Numbered from the stretch's first letter, positions 53,724-63,423 are shown. The stretch: DNA of 64,000 bases from Amycolatopsis aidingensis (GCF_018885265.1 NZ_CP076538.1:806001-870000); one strand, 5' to 3'. A program made the numbers and translations. The notes: generated from the sequence alone by a model not told the origin.

Positions 53724-55007
53724 GTGCGCCGACGTATCCTGCTGGCCATCCTGCTCGCGGTCGCGGTCACCGGTGCCGCGCTCGGCATCCCGCTCGGCGT
53801 GACCGCCTGGGTGCTGGTGGACAACCTCACCAGGGAGGACCTGCTCGCGCGGGCGCAGCAGATCGCGGCCATCGTGGACAGCCAGATCGCCAACCGGCAG
53901 CAGGTGGACGTCGGTGACCTGCGGGCGGGTATCCCGGAGAACGGACTGCTGGTGCTGCGCCAGCCGGGGATGGTGGAGCGGCGGCTCGGGGACGATCCCG
54001 GGTCGGAGGTGGTCGCCGAGCAGGTGCCGATCGCCCAGGGCGGTAGCGTCGAGCTGATCGTCCCGGCCGGGCCGCTGCAGACCACCCAGACCCAGGTCGT
54101 GCTGATCGTGGTGCTGCTGGTGCTGGCCTCGGTCGGCACCGGAACGGTGGTGGCCACGGTGACCGCGCGCAGGCTGGCCAAGCCGCTGCGGCATGTCGCC
54201 GAGCGGGCGGCCCGGCTCGGCGGCGGCGACTTCCGGCCGGACCAGCGGCGCTACGACATCGGCGAACTGGACATGGTGGCCGAGGCACTGGACGCCTCCA
54301 GCTCCGCGCTGGCCCAGCTGGTGCAGCGGGAGCGGCAGCTGGTCGGGGACGTCTCGCATCAGCTGCGCAGCAGGCTCACCGCGCTGCAACTGCGGCTGGA
54401 CACCCTGGCAACGCACCAGGACACCGAGGTCGCCGAGGACGCGCGGGCCGCGCTGGAGCAGGCCGACCGGCTGGCCGAGGCGCTGGACGAGCTGCTGGCC
54501 GCCGCCCGTGCGGCCAGCGAGGTCGGCGCGGAACCGGTGCAGCTACCCGTCATGCTGCCCGAGGTGGCCGAGGAGTGGCGCCCGCTGCTGCGCCCCGCGG
54601 GCCGCGCGCTGCGGGTGCGGGTGGCCGACGGGCTGATGGCACGGGCCACTCCCGGCAGGCTGCGCGAGATCATCGGGGTGTTGCTGGACAACGCGGTGCG
54701 GCACGGCGAGGGCACGGTCACCCTGACCGGGCGCCGCGGGGACGCCGAGGGCACCGTGGTGGTCGAGGTGAGCGATACCGGCGCCGGGGTACCGGACGAG
54801 CTCGCCGCGCATATCTTCGAGCGGGGCTTCTCCGGCGGCGGCTCCACCGGGGTGGGCCTGGCGCTGGCCAGGGCGCTGGCCGATGCGGACGGCGGCAGGC
54901 TGGAACTCTCGGTGAAGCGGCCAGCCACCTTCACCCTGTTCCTGCGGGTGCCGAAACCCGGGGACGTCGCCGAGGTCCGCTGGCCAACCGAGCGGGTACC
55001 CCGCTAG
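53724..55007 (+). CDS. Membrane sensor histidine kinase
   Basis: 427 residues. Two membrane helices (about 5-30 and 125-150) enclose an extracytoplasmic sensor of about 95 residues; HAMP (about 150-200), HisKA with G-D-V-S-H-Q-L-R-S-R-L, and a HATPase with D-N-A-V-R-H-G, D-T-G-A-G-V, F-S-G-G-G-S-T-G-V-G-L. Likely autophosphorylates on the His in S-H-Q-L and controls the preceding regulator. Signal unknown. Confidence 0.93.
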   Translation: MRRRILLAILLAVAVTGAALGIPLGVTAWVLVDNLTREDLLARAQQIAAIVDSQIANRQQVDVGDLRAGIPENGLLVLRQPGMVERRLGDDPGSEVVAEQVPIAQGGSVELIVPAGPLQTTQTQVVLIVVLLVLASVGTGTVVATVTARRLAKPLRHVAERAARLGGGDFRPDQRRYDIGELDMVAEALDASSSALAQLVQRERQLVGDVSHQLRSRLTALQLRLDTLATHQDTEVAEDARAALEQADRLAEALDELLAAARAASEVGAEPVQLPVMLPEVAEEWRPLLRPAGRALRVRVADGLMARATPGRLREIIGVLLDNAVRHGEGTVTLTGRRGDAEGTVVVEVSDTGAGVPDELAAHIFERGFSGGGSTGVGLALARALADADGGRLELSVKRPATFTLFLRVPKPGDVAEVRWPTERVPR

Positions 55008-55571
55008 TCAGCGCAGCCTGCGGACGTTGCCGATGCCGTCCCCTGGCTCATCCTCTTCGGAGTCGCCGCCCGCCCGGCGGCGCTCGCCGAGCTCGTCCGG
55101 GAAGACCCACTTCTTGAACGCCCAGAACTTGAACCCCATCGCCAGCAGCATGCCCAGGATCGAGCCACTGGCGAAGTCGGCCGCCTCCTGCGCCAGCCGG
55201 GAGACGTGCGGCACCTCCAGGTCGAGCACGTAGCGGGAGACGTAGACCGGGATCAGGTTGATCATCATCGCCACGCCGCTGAACAGGAAGAACAGTGCGG
55301 CCTCGTGGTGGCTCTCCCGGCCGCCGCGGGTGCGGAAGGACCACTCCCGGTTCAGGATGTAGTTGACGATCATGGCGACGATGATGGCGATCGCCTTGGC
55401 CGTGGTCGGTTTCGGTTCCAGCACGGTGAGCTTGAGCAGGAACCAGACCCCGTTGTCCACGATGAAGGTCGTGCCGCCGACGATGCCGAACTTGAGCAGC
55501 TCGCGATGCTTGATCAGCACGGAGCGTAGCGGCTCCGGCACCCTGGACAGCACGGACTCGACGACGGTCAC
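55008..55571 (-). CDS. GtrA-family membrane protein (copy 1)
   Basis: 187 residues, four membrane helices. GtrA features: K-F-G-I-V-G-G-T-T-F near helix 1, I-V-N-Y-I-L-N-R-E-W-S-F-R and F-K-F-W-A-F-K-K-W-V-F near the end; charged C-terminal tail. GtrA proteins help translocate polyprenyl-linked sugars. Stop abuts the kinase gene without spacer. Position equals Rv3277. Confidence 0.9.
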   Translation of the reverse strand: MTVVESVLSRVPEPLRSVLIKHRELLKFGIVGGTTFIVDNGVWFLLKLTVLEPKPTTAKAIAIIVAMIVNYILNREWSFRTRGGRESHHEAALFFLFSGVAMMINLIPVYVSRYVLDLEVPHVSRLAQEAADFASGSILGMLLAMGFKFWAFKKWVFPDELGERRRAGGDSEEDEPGDGIGNVRRLR

Positions 55572-55598
55572 GCGCGCAGTGTACGTACCGGTAACGCC

Positions 55599-56123
55599 TC
55601 AGGCGGCGCGGTCCTGTCGCGCTTGAGGCAGAGTTTGGTCCCCGCTTCCGGCCCGGGGCCGCGCCCCGGCCTGCGGGAACACCCAGCGCTTGAAGGCCCA
55701 CCAGCGGAAGGCCATGGCCACCAGGGTGCCGAGGATGATCGAGCTGACGAAGTCGGCGATCTCCTGGGTGAGCAGCCCGACCTGCGGCCGCTGCAACTGC
55801 AGCACATACCTCGACACCGCGAGCGGCAGCGTGTTCAGCCCCATCGCGATCCCGCTGAACAGGAAGAACAGTGCGGCCTCATGGTGGTTCTCCCGGCCGC
55901 CGCGGGTGCGGAAGGACCACTCCCGGTTCAGCACGTAGGACACGATGGTGGCCACCAGCACGGCGATGCCGAATGCGGTGAGCGGGTTGCCGGTGAGCAC
56001 GGTGAACTTGAGCGCGTAGTTCACCGCGATGGTGATCAGGAAGCAGATCCCGCCGACGGTCGCGAACCGCATCAGTTCCCGATGCTTGACCAGCAGGTCA
56101 CGCAGGGTTCCGGTGCGGGTCAC
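55599..56123 (-). CDS. GtrA-family membrane protein (copy 2)
   Basis: 174 residues with the same four-helix organisation and near-identical blocks to copy 1 (V-L-N-R-E-W-S-F-R-T-R-G-G-R-E, H-H-E-A-A-L-F-F-L-F-S-G), showing tandem duplication. It precedes copy 1 by 27 bases on the same strand. The C-terminal tail differs completely, so the pair may have different partners. Confidence 0.9.
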   Translation of the reverse strand: MTRTGTLRDLLVKHRELMRFATVGGICFLITIAVNYALKFTVLTGNPLTAFGIAVLVATIVSYVLNREWSFRTRGGRENHHEAALFFLFSGIAMGLNTLPLAVSRYVLQLQRPQVGLLTQEIADFVSSIILGTLVAMAFRWWAFKRWVFPQAGARPRAGSGDQTLPQARQDRAA

Positions 56124-56139
56124 CCCGGCAGTCTACTGG

Positions 56140-58524
56140 TCACCACAGCCAGGGCAGCCACGGCAGCACCGGCTTGCCAGATCGTCCCGGCGGTCCCGGC
56201 GGTCCCGGCCGGTCCGGTGCGCTGCTGCTCGAATCCGACGGTGCCGTGGTGGGCGGTGCCGGGGTGCGCTCCGGGGTCTTGGTGCTGCTCGGCGGCCGGG
56301 TGGTGCCCGGCCCGGTGCCCGGGGTGCCGGTCGGCCCGGTTCCCGGTCCGGTGGGTCCGGGCGTCCCGGTGGGGCCGGGTGCGCTGGTGGGACCGGGGGT
56401 GCCGGTGGGGCCGGTGCCGGAAGGGGGACCGGTCGTCGGCTCCTCCGCGCTCACCGGCTGGCGGCCCGGCCAGTGGCAGGGCAGGCCCCAGCAGCCGATC
56501 TGCACCGACTTCGAAGCCGTTGCCGAGCCCAGGATGGCCGTCACGGTCACCCTGTCCTGGTGCTCGGTGGTCGGCCTGCGGTCGAGGCCGACCCAGATGC
56601 TCAGCCGCTGCCCTGGCTCGAGCTCGCCGTGGCTGGTGCAGGTCATCCCGCTCCCGCCGCGGTCGCAGTCCACCCGCCAGCCGCCGAGCAGCAGGTGGCC
56701 CGGCCGGTCCACCTCGATGGTCACCGGCCTGGCGGCAGGCCCCTTGTTGGTCACCTCGATGTCCAGCACAGGGTGCCGGAGCCAGGGGAACAGCGGGTTC
56801 CACACCGGCCGCACCGCGAGGTCGACCGCATCCTGCGGGACCGTCACCCGTACCTGCACCGACACGCTCAGCTCGGTTCCCGCACTCACGGTTCCGGACA
56901 CCGCTCCCGGCTTGGCGTCCTCGGTCGCGACCAGCCGGAACAGCAGCACCACCGACTCGCCGGGCTCCAGCCCCTCCTCGGTGCTGCAGGTGACCGTGCG
57001 GGTGCCGTCGCTGCCGGGGCAGGGCACGGTGCCGGGGTCGCCGCCGGGCTGGCGGAGGGCGGGTCCTTCGAGCAGGCGCGGTGCGCCACCGCCACCGCCT
57101 GCGCCCCTGGCCGCGTCCACCGCGTGCACACCCGGAGGCAGGGACAGGGTGGCGCTGATCGGTTCCGAGGTGCTGCCCCCTTCGTTGCGCACGGTGATCG
57201 GCAGCTCGGTCGTTTCACCTGGGCTCAGCTCGATATCCGAGCCCGAGGGCTGCGCGGTCAGCGAGGGCGGTTCGGGTGCCGGCGACTCCGGGGGTGGTGT
57301 CGTCGTGGTCGGAGCCGAGGGCGGTGGCACCGGGGAAGGCGCCGGCTCGGCAGGGGGCGGTACCGGCTCGTCCTCGGGCGGCGGGTCCGGCTGGGGCGGC
57401 TCGTCCTCGGGTGCCGGGGGAACCTCCGGCTCCGGAGGTGGCGGTGGCTGCTGCTCCGGCTCCTCCGGGGCGGGCGCCTGCGCGGTGGGCTGCTGCGCGG
57501 CGGCCGGGATCTCCTGGTCCCCGCCACCGGCGGCGAGCCCGAGGGCCACCGCCGCGGCCAGGGCGACCCCGGAGGCCGCGACCCCGAGGAACTGGCGTGG
57601 TCCTGCGGCCGCTGCCCCGGCGGCGGCACCCGCGCCACCGGAACCACCCGCGGCACCGGCCCCGGCAGCGGCGGCACCCGCCGCGGCCGCGGTGGCCGCC
57701 GAGGCCTTGGCCGCGCCGGTGAGGCTGAGGTAGCCGAGCACCGCGCCGCCCAGCACCAGCGGGGCGACCACGGAGCGCAGCGCACCGTTCACATCGGCCA
57801 GTTCGGCGGCCAGGGTGCGGCACTGGTCGCACTCGTCCAGATGCGTCTCGACCTGCGCACGTTCCCGCTTCGAGAGCCCGTCCCTCGTCCAGGCGCCGAG
57901 CCGGTCCGCGGTGGCCCGGCAGCGGGCCGCGGTGGTCTCGGCAAGGTGGACCTGCAGGTAGGCCTGGCGCAGCCCCTCGCGCGCGCGATAGGCGAGGGCG
58001 GACACGCCGTTGGCGGTCAGCCCGAGCAGCGGCGCCACCTCGGCCGGGGACTGCTGCTCGATCTCGGTGTGCCAGAGCACGGCCTGCCAGCGCTCCGGCA
58101 GCCGGGCGAAGGCCTTGGCGGCCAGGGTGCGCTCCAGCCCGGCCAGCGCGGTGTCGGAGAACGGCACGGTCAGCGCCTCGGCCGCGGCGGAACCGCCGAC
58201 CTCGGACATGTCCTCGTTCAGGTCGACCCTGCGGTCCTTGCGGGTCTTGTCGTAGGCGGTGTGCCGCAGCGCGGTGAGCAGGTAGGCGCGGAAGGCGGTG
58301 TCCGGCCCCTTCCCGGCCCGCAGCGTCTCCAGCACCTTGGAGAAGGCGTCGGACACCAGGTCGTCGGCCTCCGCGGCGGACCTGGCCAGCTGCCGGGCGA
58401 GGTTGTACGCGGCCGAGACATGACGCTCGTACAGTGTCCCGTACGCCGCCAGCTCCCCGCCGCGCACCGAGGCGATCAGCTCGGCGTCGCTGTGGCCGCT
58501 CAGATCGGCGGGAACGGTGGACAC
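56140..58524 (-). CDS. ECF-type sigma factor fused to zinc-finger, membrane segment and extracytoplasmic-type region
   Basis: 794 residues from GTG 58524 (GGAGGAG upstream). Sigma region 2 (about 10-85) with L-V-S-D-A-F-S-K-V-L and region 4 (about 120-185) with L-P-E-R-W-Q-A-V-L-W and A-L-A-Y-R-A-R-E-G-L; then H-L-D-E-C-D-Q-C, the HX3CX2C of an anti-sigma zinc finger (about 220-230). A hydrophobic segment (V-A-P-L-V-L-G-G-A-V-L) and a second one near 300-320 are followed by a proline/acidic stretch, beta-rich repeats with V-T-N-K-G-P (about 430-690) and a Pro/Gly/Thr tail. It is a sigma factor with its own tethered regulator; membrane topology is uncertain. Confidence 0.87.
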   Translation of the reverse strand: MSTVPADLSGHSDAELIASVRGGELAAYGTLYERHVSAAYNLARQLARSAAEADDLVSDAFSKVLETLRAGKGPDTAFRAYLLTALRHTAYDKTRKDRRVDLNEDMSEVGGSAAAEALTVPFSDTALAGLERTLAAKAFARLPERWQAVLWHTEIEQQSPAEVAPLLGLTANGVSALAYRAREGLRQAYLQVHLAETTAARCRATADRLGAWTRDGLSKRERAQVETHLDECDQCRTLAAELADVNGALRSVVAPLVLGGAVLGYLSLTGAAKASAATAAAAGAAAAGAGAAGGSGGAGAAAGAAAAGPRQFLGVAASGVALAAAVALGLAAGGGDQEIPAAAQQPTAQAPAPEEPEQQPPPPPEPEVPPAPEDEPPQPDPPPEDEPVPPPAEPAPSPVPPPSAPTTTTPPPESPAPEPPSLTAQPSGSDIELSPGETTELPITVRNEGGSTSEPISATLSLPPGVHAVDAARGAGGGGGAPRLLEGPALRQPGGDPGTVPCPGSDGTRTVTCSTEEGLEPGESVVLLFRLVATEDAKPGAVSGTVSAGTELSVSVQVRVTVPQDAVDLAVRPVWNPLFPWLRHPVLDIEVTNKGPAARPVTIEVDRPGHLLLGGWRVDCDRGGSGMTCTSHGELEPGQRLSIWVGLDRRPTTEHQDRVTVTAILGSATASKSVQIGCWGLPCHWPGRQPVSAEEPTTGPPSGTGPTGTPGPTSAPGPTGTPGPTGPGTGPTGTPGTGPGTTRPPSSTKTPERTPAPPTTAPSDSSSSAPDRPGPPGPPGRSGKPVLPWLPWLW

Positions 58525-58766
58525 GGACTCCTCCTGTCTAGGGGCAGGGCAGCCTCGGCACCACGCGGCCGCCACTCCTACCCCGACTTCGCGCAGCGAC
58601 CAGTGTGACGGACACTGAGAGCAACGTCACCTCGCGGGCCCCCGGATACCCCGGAGGGCGCAACCGGTTCACCCATCCCTTGGGAATATCCCGTCACGAC
58701 TTGCGATCACTGCCGTCCCTCGGTTCGAAGGGTCGGCGAAGGTGACACCGGAAAGGGCGGTCGTTC

Positions 58767-59627
58767 GTGGAGGTTCCGGCTACCGGCGCGGCGAGCGGCG
58801 GGGACGGCGAGCACGCGGGAGCTGGGCGAATCGCCCTGAACCGGGCGCGGCGGGACAGTTCGCTGCGCGCACTGCGCGCTCGCTGGCGCACGGCCAGCCT
58901 GGCCGCCGGCTGGCACACCCCGAGTGACTGGGCCCTGCCCGAGGTCGAGACCGTCTGCGCCGCCGTGCTGGCAGGCGGCGCTCCGGAGGACGCGCTCGCC
59001 GCGCTCGGCAGGGCGCGGGCCAAGGCGGGCACCGGCCTTGCCGAGACGCTGGTCGATCTGGCCGCCCTGCACGCGGTACTCGAGCACCCCGACTCGGGGG
59101 ACGGGTTCGTTGCGCCGGACGTGGACGCTACCCCGGCTCGGCTACTCAGGGTGACCGCGGTGGCGTGGGCCGACGTGGTCTTCGAACAGCTCACCGCGGC
59201 CGAGGTGACCGACGCGCTCACCGGCCTGCCGACCGCCGCCTACCTGCGTACCCGGATGGCCGAGCTGTACCGGCAGGCCGCCAAGGACGGCGGCACCCCG
59301 GCCGAGGGCTTCGTGCTGCTGGTGGTGCACATGGATTTCGGCGAGGCGGCAGGCTGGTCCCGGCTGACCGGGATGATCCTGGCCGCGGACGCGCTGCGGC
59401 TGTGTTTCGACGGCGGGGAGAGCCTGGCCGCCATCGGGCCGTCCACGGTGGCCGCGCTGGTCCCGCGGGAGGAGGGCGTCGCGGCCAGGGCGGTGTCGCT
59501 ACGCCGGGAGCTGACCGAGCGGCTGGCCATCGACCGGCAACTGCGCGAGGTCGGCAGGCCGCGGATCAGCGCGGTCCGGCTGCCCGCGACCCACGAGGCG
59601 GCATGTGACCTGCTCGCACGCCTGTAG
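58767..59627 (+). CDS. Degenerate GGDEF-like protein
   Basis: 286 residues from GTG 58767. The N-terminal half is helical and unassigned; about residue 140 a D-A-L-T-G-L-P-T-A-A-Y-L block matches the DxLTGLxNR start of GGDEF domains, followed by F-V-L-L-V-V-H-M-D-F (substrate-strand position). Where the GGDEF active-site loop should be, the sequence reads A-A-I-G-P-S-T-V-A-A-L-V, so diguanylate cyclase activity is unlikely. It may bind nucleotide or serve as a regulator. Divergent from the sigma factor gene, with a 242-base gap. Confidence 0.6.
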   Translation: MEVPATGAASGGDGEHAGAGRIALNRARRDSSLRALRARWRTASLAAGWHTPSDWALPEVETVCAAVLAGGAPEDALAALGRARAKAGTGLAETLVDLAALHAVLEHPDSGDGFVAPDVDATPARLLRVTAVAWADVVFEQLTAAEVTDALTGLPTAAYLRTRMAELYRQAAKDGGTPAEGFVLLVVHMDFGEAAGWSRLTGMILAADALRLCFDGGESLAAIGPSTVAALVPREEGVAARAVSLRRELTERLAIDRQLREVGRPRISAVRLPATHEAACDLLARL

Positions 59628-59685
59628 GGGAGCGGAGCCGGGGGCAAGTGCCACCAATGATGTTGTTTCGTGATTTCCTGATGCG

Positions 59686-61035
59686 GTGAGCAAGCTAACC
59701 GCCCGGTCCGCGCAGCCTGGTCTTGCGCTGCGTGCCTCGCTCGGACGGCTGTCCATGCGGCCCCGGTCCATGGTGCTGCTCGTGGCCGTTCCGTTACTTG
59801 CCGTCATCACCGGTGTGCTCGGCTGGTTGCTGGACTGGCGGCTCGGGGTGGACAGCGCGGTGTACCGCGCGGGCGCGCTGACCCTGCTGCACGGCGACCC
59901 GCTGTACGAGGCCAACACGCTGAGCCCGGAGCCGTGGTGGGCGCTGCTGCCGTTCACCTACCCGCCGACCGCCGCGCTGCTGTTCGTGCCGCTGGCCGTG
60001 CTGCCGATCCAGGTCGCCTGGGGCGTGATCGCGGCGGTCTCGATCCTGGCGATGGCGCTGGTGATCAGGGTGGCGATCGGCGCGCTGCCCCGGCTCACCG
60101 GTGACCTGCCGCGCTGGGCCTCGCCAGCCAGGGCGACGTTGATCTTCTCGCTGGTGTTCCTCGGGCTGGAACCGGTGTGGCGCACCCTGTTCCTCGGCCA
60201 GATCAACCTCATCCTGATGGCGCTGGTGATGCTGGACGTGCTGGTGCTCAGCGCACGGGGCTCCCGCTGGGGCGGGGTGCTGGTCGGCGTGGCCACCGCG
60301 GTGAAGCTGACCCCTGCGGTGTTCATCGCGCACCTGCTGTTCACCGGGCGGTGGCGGGACGCGCTGCGCGCGCTCGGCACCTTCTTCGGCCTGCAGGCCC
60401 TGATGTTCGCGCTGGTGCCGGGGGACGCCACCCGGTTCTGGACGCACACCCTGTTCGACACCGGGCGGATCGGCCCGATCCACTGGGCTGGCAACCAGTC
60501 GTTGAACGGCCTGCTGAACCGGGTGACCGACCTCGCGCCCTGGGCCTCCACGGCCGCGATCGGCATCGGGGTGCTGCTGGCGGGCCCGGCGGTCTGGCTG
60601 ATGTTGCGGTTCCACCGGCGCGGCCAGTCGCTGGCCGCCTTGCTGGTGACGGCGTTCTACGTACTGCTGGCCTCGCCGGTTTCCTGGTCGCACCACTGGG
60701 TGTGGGCGGTGCCGTTGATCGTGCTGCTGGTGTCCCGGCTGCCGGAGACCACCCCCGCGACGGCGTGGAAGCGCTGGCTCGCCGCGGGCGGGGTGATCGC
60801 GGTGTTCATCAGCTGCGTGCTGCTGGTGCTGCCGAACGGGCGCAATATCGAGCTGCACTGGCAGTTCTGGCAGAACGTGCTCGGCAACGCCTACATCCTG
60901 GTGCCGCTGGTGCTGATCGCCGCGCTGGCCGGCAGGCACCTGTGGCGGCGCAGGCGGGCGCGCGGGCGGATGTCCGGGCCGCCGGAGGTCGAGAACCACC
61001 CCGAAGAGCATGTCGACCCGACGCCCGCCCGCTGA
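59686..61035 (+). CDS. GT87-family mannosyltransferase (copy 1)
   Basis: 449 residues, about eleven membrane helices. DUF2029/GT87 hallmarks: a luminal-loop acid in V-D-S-A-V-Y-R-A-G-A-L, P-F-T-Y-P-P-T-A-A, L-F-L-G-Q-I-N-L-I and K-L-T-P-A-V-F, then S-P-V-S-W-S-H-H-W-V-W. These are polyprenyl-phosphate-mannose-dependent alpha-1,2-mannosyltransferases of lipomannan-type glycans. GTG start. Overlaps the second copy by 26 bases. Confidence 0.9.
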   Translation: MSKLTARSAQPGLALRASLGRLSMRPRSMVLLVAVPLLAVITGVLGWLLDWRLGVDSAVYRAGALTLLHGDPLYEANTLSPEPWWALLPFTYPPTAALLFVPLAVLPIQVAWGVIAAVSILAMALVIRVAIGALPRLTGDLPRWASPARATLIFSLVFLGLEPVWRTLFLGQINLILMALVMLDVLVLSARGSRWGGVLVGVATAVKLTPAVFIAHLLFTGRWRDALRALGTFFGLQALMFALVPGDATRFWTHTLFDTGRIGPIHWAGNQSLNGLLNRVTDLAPWASTAAIGIGVLLAGPAVWLMLRFHRRGQSLAALLVTAFYVLLASPVSWSHHWVWAVPLIVLLVSRLPETTPATAWKRWLAAGGVIAVFISCVLLVLPNGRNIELHWQFWQNVLGNAYILVPLVLIAALAGRHLWRRRRARGRMSGPPEVENHPEEHVDPTPAR

Positions 61036-62209
61036 GCCCTGGCCGGGCGGGCTGACCCGCGGCAGGGTGTCCGTCGGCATGCTGGCGGTGGCCGCGCTGG
61101 GAGCCGGGATCCTCGCCTGGCTGGCCGGGTGGCGGCTGGGCGCGGACGCCGAGGTCTACCGGGCCGGGGCGCTCACCTTCCTGCACGGTGACCCGCTGTA
61201 CATCGCGGAGCGGCTGACCACCCTGCCGTCCTGGGTGTCGTTGCCGTTCACCTATCCGCCCGCCGCCGCGCTGCTGTTCGTGCCGCTCGCCGCGTTGCCT
61301 GCCGGCCTGAGCTGGGGCCTGGTCACCACGGCCTCGGTGCTCGCGCTGGCCATCGTGGTCCGGACCTGCCTGCGGACCGGCACCCGGCGGCTGCCGGGCG
61401 CGTTCGTGGTGGCCGGGTTGAGCCTGCTCGCGCTGGCACTGGAGCCGGTGTGGAAGACCCTGTTCCTCGGCCAGGTCAACCTGATCCTGATGGCGCTGGT
61501 CGTGCTGGACGTGCTGGTGCTCGGCGCACGGGGGTCGCGGTGGTCGGGGGTGCTGATCGGGGTGGCCGCCGCGGTGAAGCTGACCCCGCTGATCTTCCTG
61601 CCGCATCTGCTGGTCACCGGAAGGTGGCGGGCGGCGCTGCGCGGCCTGGTCACCTTCGCCGGCCTGCAGGGGCTGATGTTCCTGCTCATGCCAGGGGACG
61701 CCGGCCGGTACTGGGCCGAGGCGGCCAGCGACCCTGAGCGGGTCGGCGCGGTGCACTGGATCTTCAACCAGTCGCTGAACGGAATGGTCAGCAGGGCCAC
61801 CGAGGTGGCGCCGTGGTCGCTCGCCGTGGCGATCGGGATCGCGGCCCTGCTCGCCGTGCCCGCGATCTGGCTGGTGGTACGGCTGCACCGGCGCGGGGAG
61901 TCACTGGCGGCGTTGCTGGTGACGGCGTGCTACGCGCTGCTGGCCTCGCCGGTTTCCTGGTCGCACCATTGGGTCTGGGCGGTGCCGCTGATCGTGCTGC
62001 TGCTGACCCGCGGCCGCACCTGGTGGGCGCTGGCGGTCACCGCCTTCTTCGCCAGCGCGGTGCTGATGTTCGTGCCGAACGGCGGCGGGGCCGAGTTCGG
62101 CTGGGGTCCGGTGGCCTTTGTGCTCGGTAACGCCTACGTGCTGGCAGTGGTGCTCGGCATAGTCGGCCTGGCCGCCCGCGAGCGGCGCCGGGACAGAGCC
62201 TTACTCTGA
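61010..62209 (+). CDS. GT87-family mannosyltransferase (copy 2)
   Basis: 399 residues, same membrane plan and motifs as copy 1 (D-A-E-V-Y-R-A-G-A-L, P-F-T-Y-P-P-A-A-A, L-F-L-G-Q-V-N-L-I, K-L-T-P-L-I-F, S-P-V-S-W-S-H-H-W-V-W). A tandem duplicate with diverged loops. The first 26 bases overlap copy 1 in another frame, so the two are translated from one transcript. Acceptor unknown. Confidence 0.9.
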   Translation: MSTRRPPAEPWPGGLTRGRVSVGMLAVAALGAGILAWLAGWRLGADAEVYRAGALTFLHGDPLYIAERLTTLPSWVSLPFTYPPAAALLFVPLAALPAGLSWGLVTTASVLALAIVVRTCLRTGTRRLPGAFVVAGLSLLALALEPVWKTLFLGQVNLILMALVVLDVLVLGARGSRWSGVLIGVAAAVKLTPLIFLPHLLVTGRWRAALRGLVTFAGLQGLMFLLMPGDAGRYWAEAASDPERVGAVHWIFNQSLNGMVSRATEVAPWSLAVAIGIAALLAVPAIWLVVRLHRRGESLAALLVTACYALLASPVSWSHHWVWAVPLIVLLLTRGRTWWALAVTAFFASAVLMFVPNGGGAEFGWGPVAFVLGNAYVLAVVLGIVGLAARERRRDRALL

Positions 62210-62216
62210 ACACGCT

Positions 62217-63401
62217 ATGGACACACGAACCGGGCTTCCCGTGGTCGGCATGGTTGGCGGCGGCCAGCTGGCCAGGATGACGCATCAGGCCGCGATCTCC
62301 CTCGGCCAGTCGTTGCGGGTACTCGCCGCTGGCGAGAACGACTCGGCGGGACTGGTTGCCGGCGAGGTGGTGCAGGGCCTGCACACCGATCTCGAGGCGC
62401 TGCGTTCCTTCGCAGGCGGTGTCGACGTGCTCACCTTCGACCATGAGCAGGTGCCGGGGGAGCACCTGCGCACGCTGGCCGCCGAGGGAGTGCTCGTCCG
62501 GCCGGGGCCAGCCGCGCTGCGGCATGCGCAGGACAAGCTGGTGATGCGGGAACGCCTTGCCGGGCTGGGCATCCCGGGGCCCGCGTTCGAGCCGGTGTCC
62601 GCCGTGGACGACGCGCTGAAGTTCGGGGCGGCACACGGCTGGCCGGTGGTGCTGAAGGCGGCCCGCGGCGGCTACGACGGCCGTGGCGTGTGGCTGCTGG
62701 ACTCCGAGCGGCAGGCCGGGGAGCTGGTCGCCGAACTGCTCGAGGCCGGAACACCCCTGCTGGTCGAGGCCAAAGTGGACATGCGGCGCGAGCTGGCTGC
62801 GCTGGTGGCCCGCTCGCCGTTCGGTCAGGGCGCGGCCTGGCCCGTGGTGGAGACCGTGCAGTCCGACGGGATCAACACCGAGGTGCTCGCGCCCGCCCCC
62901 GGGCTGGACCCCGAGGGCCAGCAGCGGGCCCAGGAGCTGGCCCTGCGGGTGGCGGCCGAGCTGGACGTGGTCGGGGTGCTCGCGGTGGAGCTGTTCGAGA
63001 CCGCGGACGGCCTGCTGGTCAACGAGCTGGCGATGCGCCCGCACAACTCCGGGCACTGGACCATGGACGGGGCAAGGACCTCGCAGTTCGAACAGCACCT
63101 GCGGGCGGTGCTGGACTACCCGCTCGGCCTGACCGACCCGATCGCGCCCGCCTGCGTGATGGCCAATGTGCTCGGTGCGCCCGCCGCGCCGAAAATGGGG
63201 CCGGACGAGCGGCTGCACCACCTGTTCGCCCGGTTCCCGGAGGCGCGGGTGCACTCCTACGGGAAGGCGGAGCGGCCGGGCCGCAAGCTCGGGCACGTGA
63301 ACCTGACCGGGGAGCGGATGGCGGAGCTGCGCGAGCGGGCCCGGCTGGCCGCGCACTGGCTGTCCCATGCGGAATGGCTGGACGGTTACCAGATCCACTG
63401 A
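62217..63401 (+). CDS. purK: N5-carboxyaminoimidazole ribonucleotide synthase
   Basis: 394 residues. ATP-grasp enzyme with [46 protein letters not shown] and Y-G-K, the complete PurK set. Converts AIR with ATP and bicarbonate to N5-CAIR in purine synthesis. The purE gene follows 22 bases downstream. Confidence 0.95.
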   Translation: MDTRTGLPVVGMVGGGQLARMTHQAAISLGQSLRVLAAGENDSAGLVAGEVVQGLHTDLEALRSFAGGVDVLTFDHEQVPGEHLRTLAAEGVLVRPGPAALRHAQDKLVMRERLAGLGIPGPAFEPVSAVDDALKFGAAHGWPVVLKAARGGYDGRGVWLLDSERQAGELVAELLEAGTPLLVEAKVDMRRELAALVARSPFGQGAAWPVVETVQSDGINTEVLAPAPGLDPEGQQRAQELALRVAAELDVVGVLAVELFETADGLLVNELAMRPHNSGHWTMDGARTSQFEQHLRAVLDYPLGLTDPIAPACVMANVLGAPAAPKMGPDERLHHLFARFPEARVHSYGKAERPGRKLGHVNLTGERMAELRERARLAAHWLSHAEWLDGYQIH

Positions 63402-63423
63402 GGACTACTGCGGAAGGGTGCGG

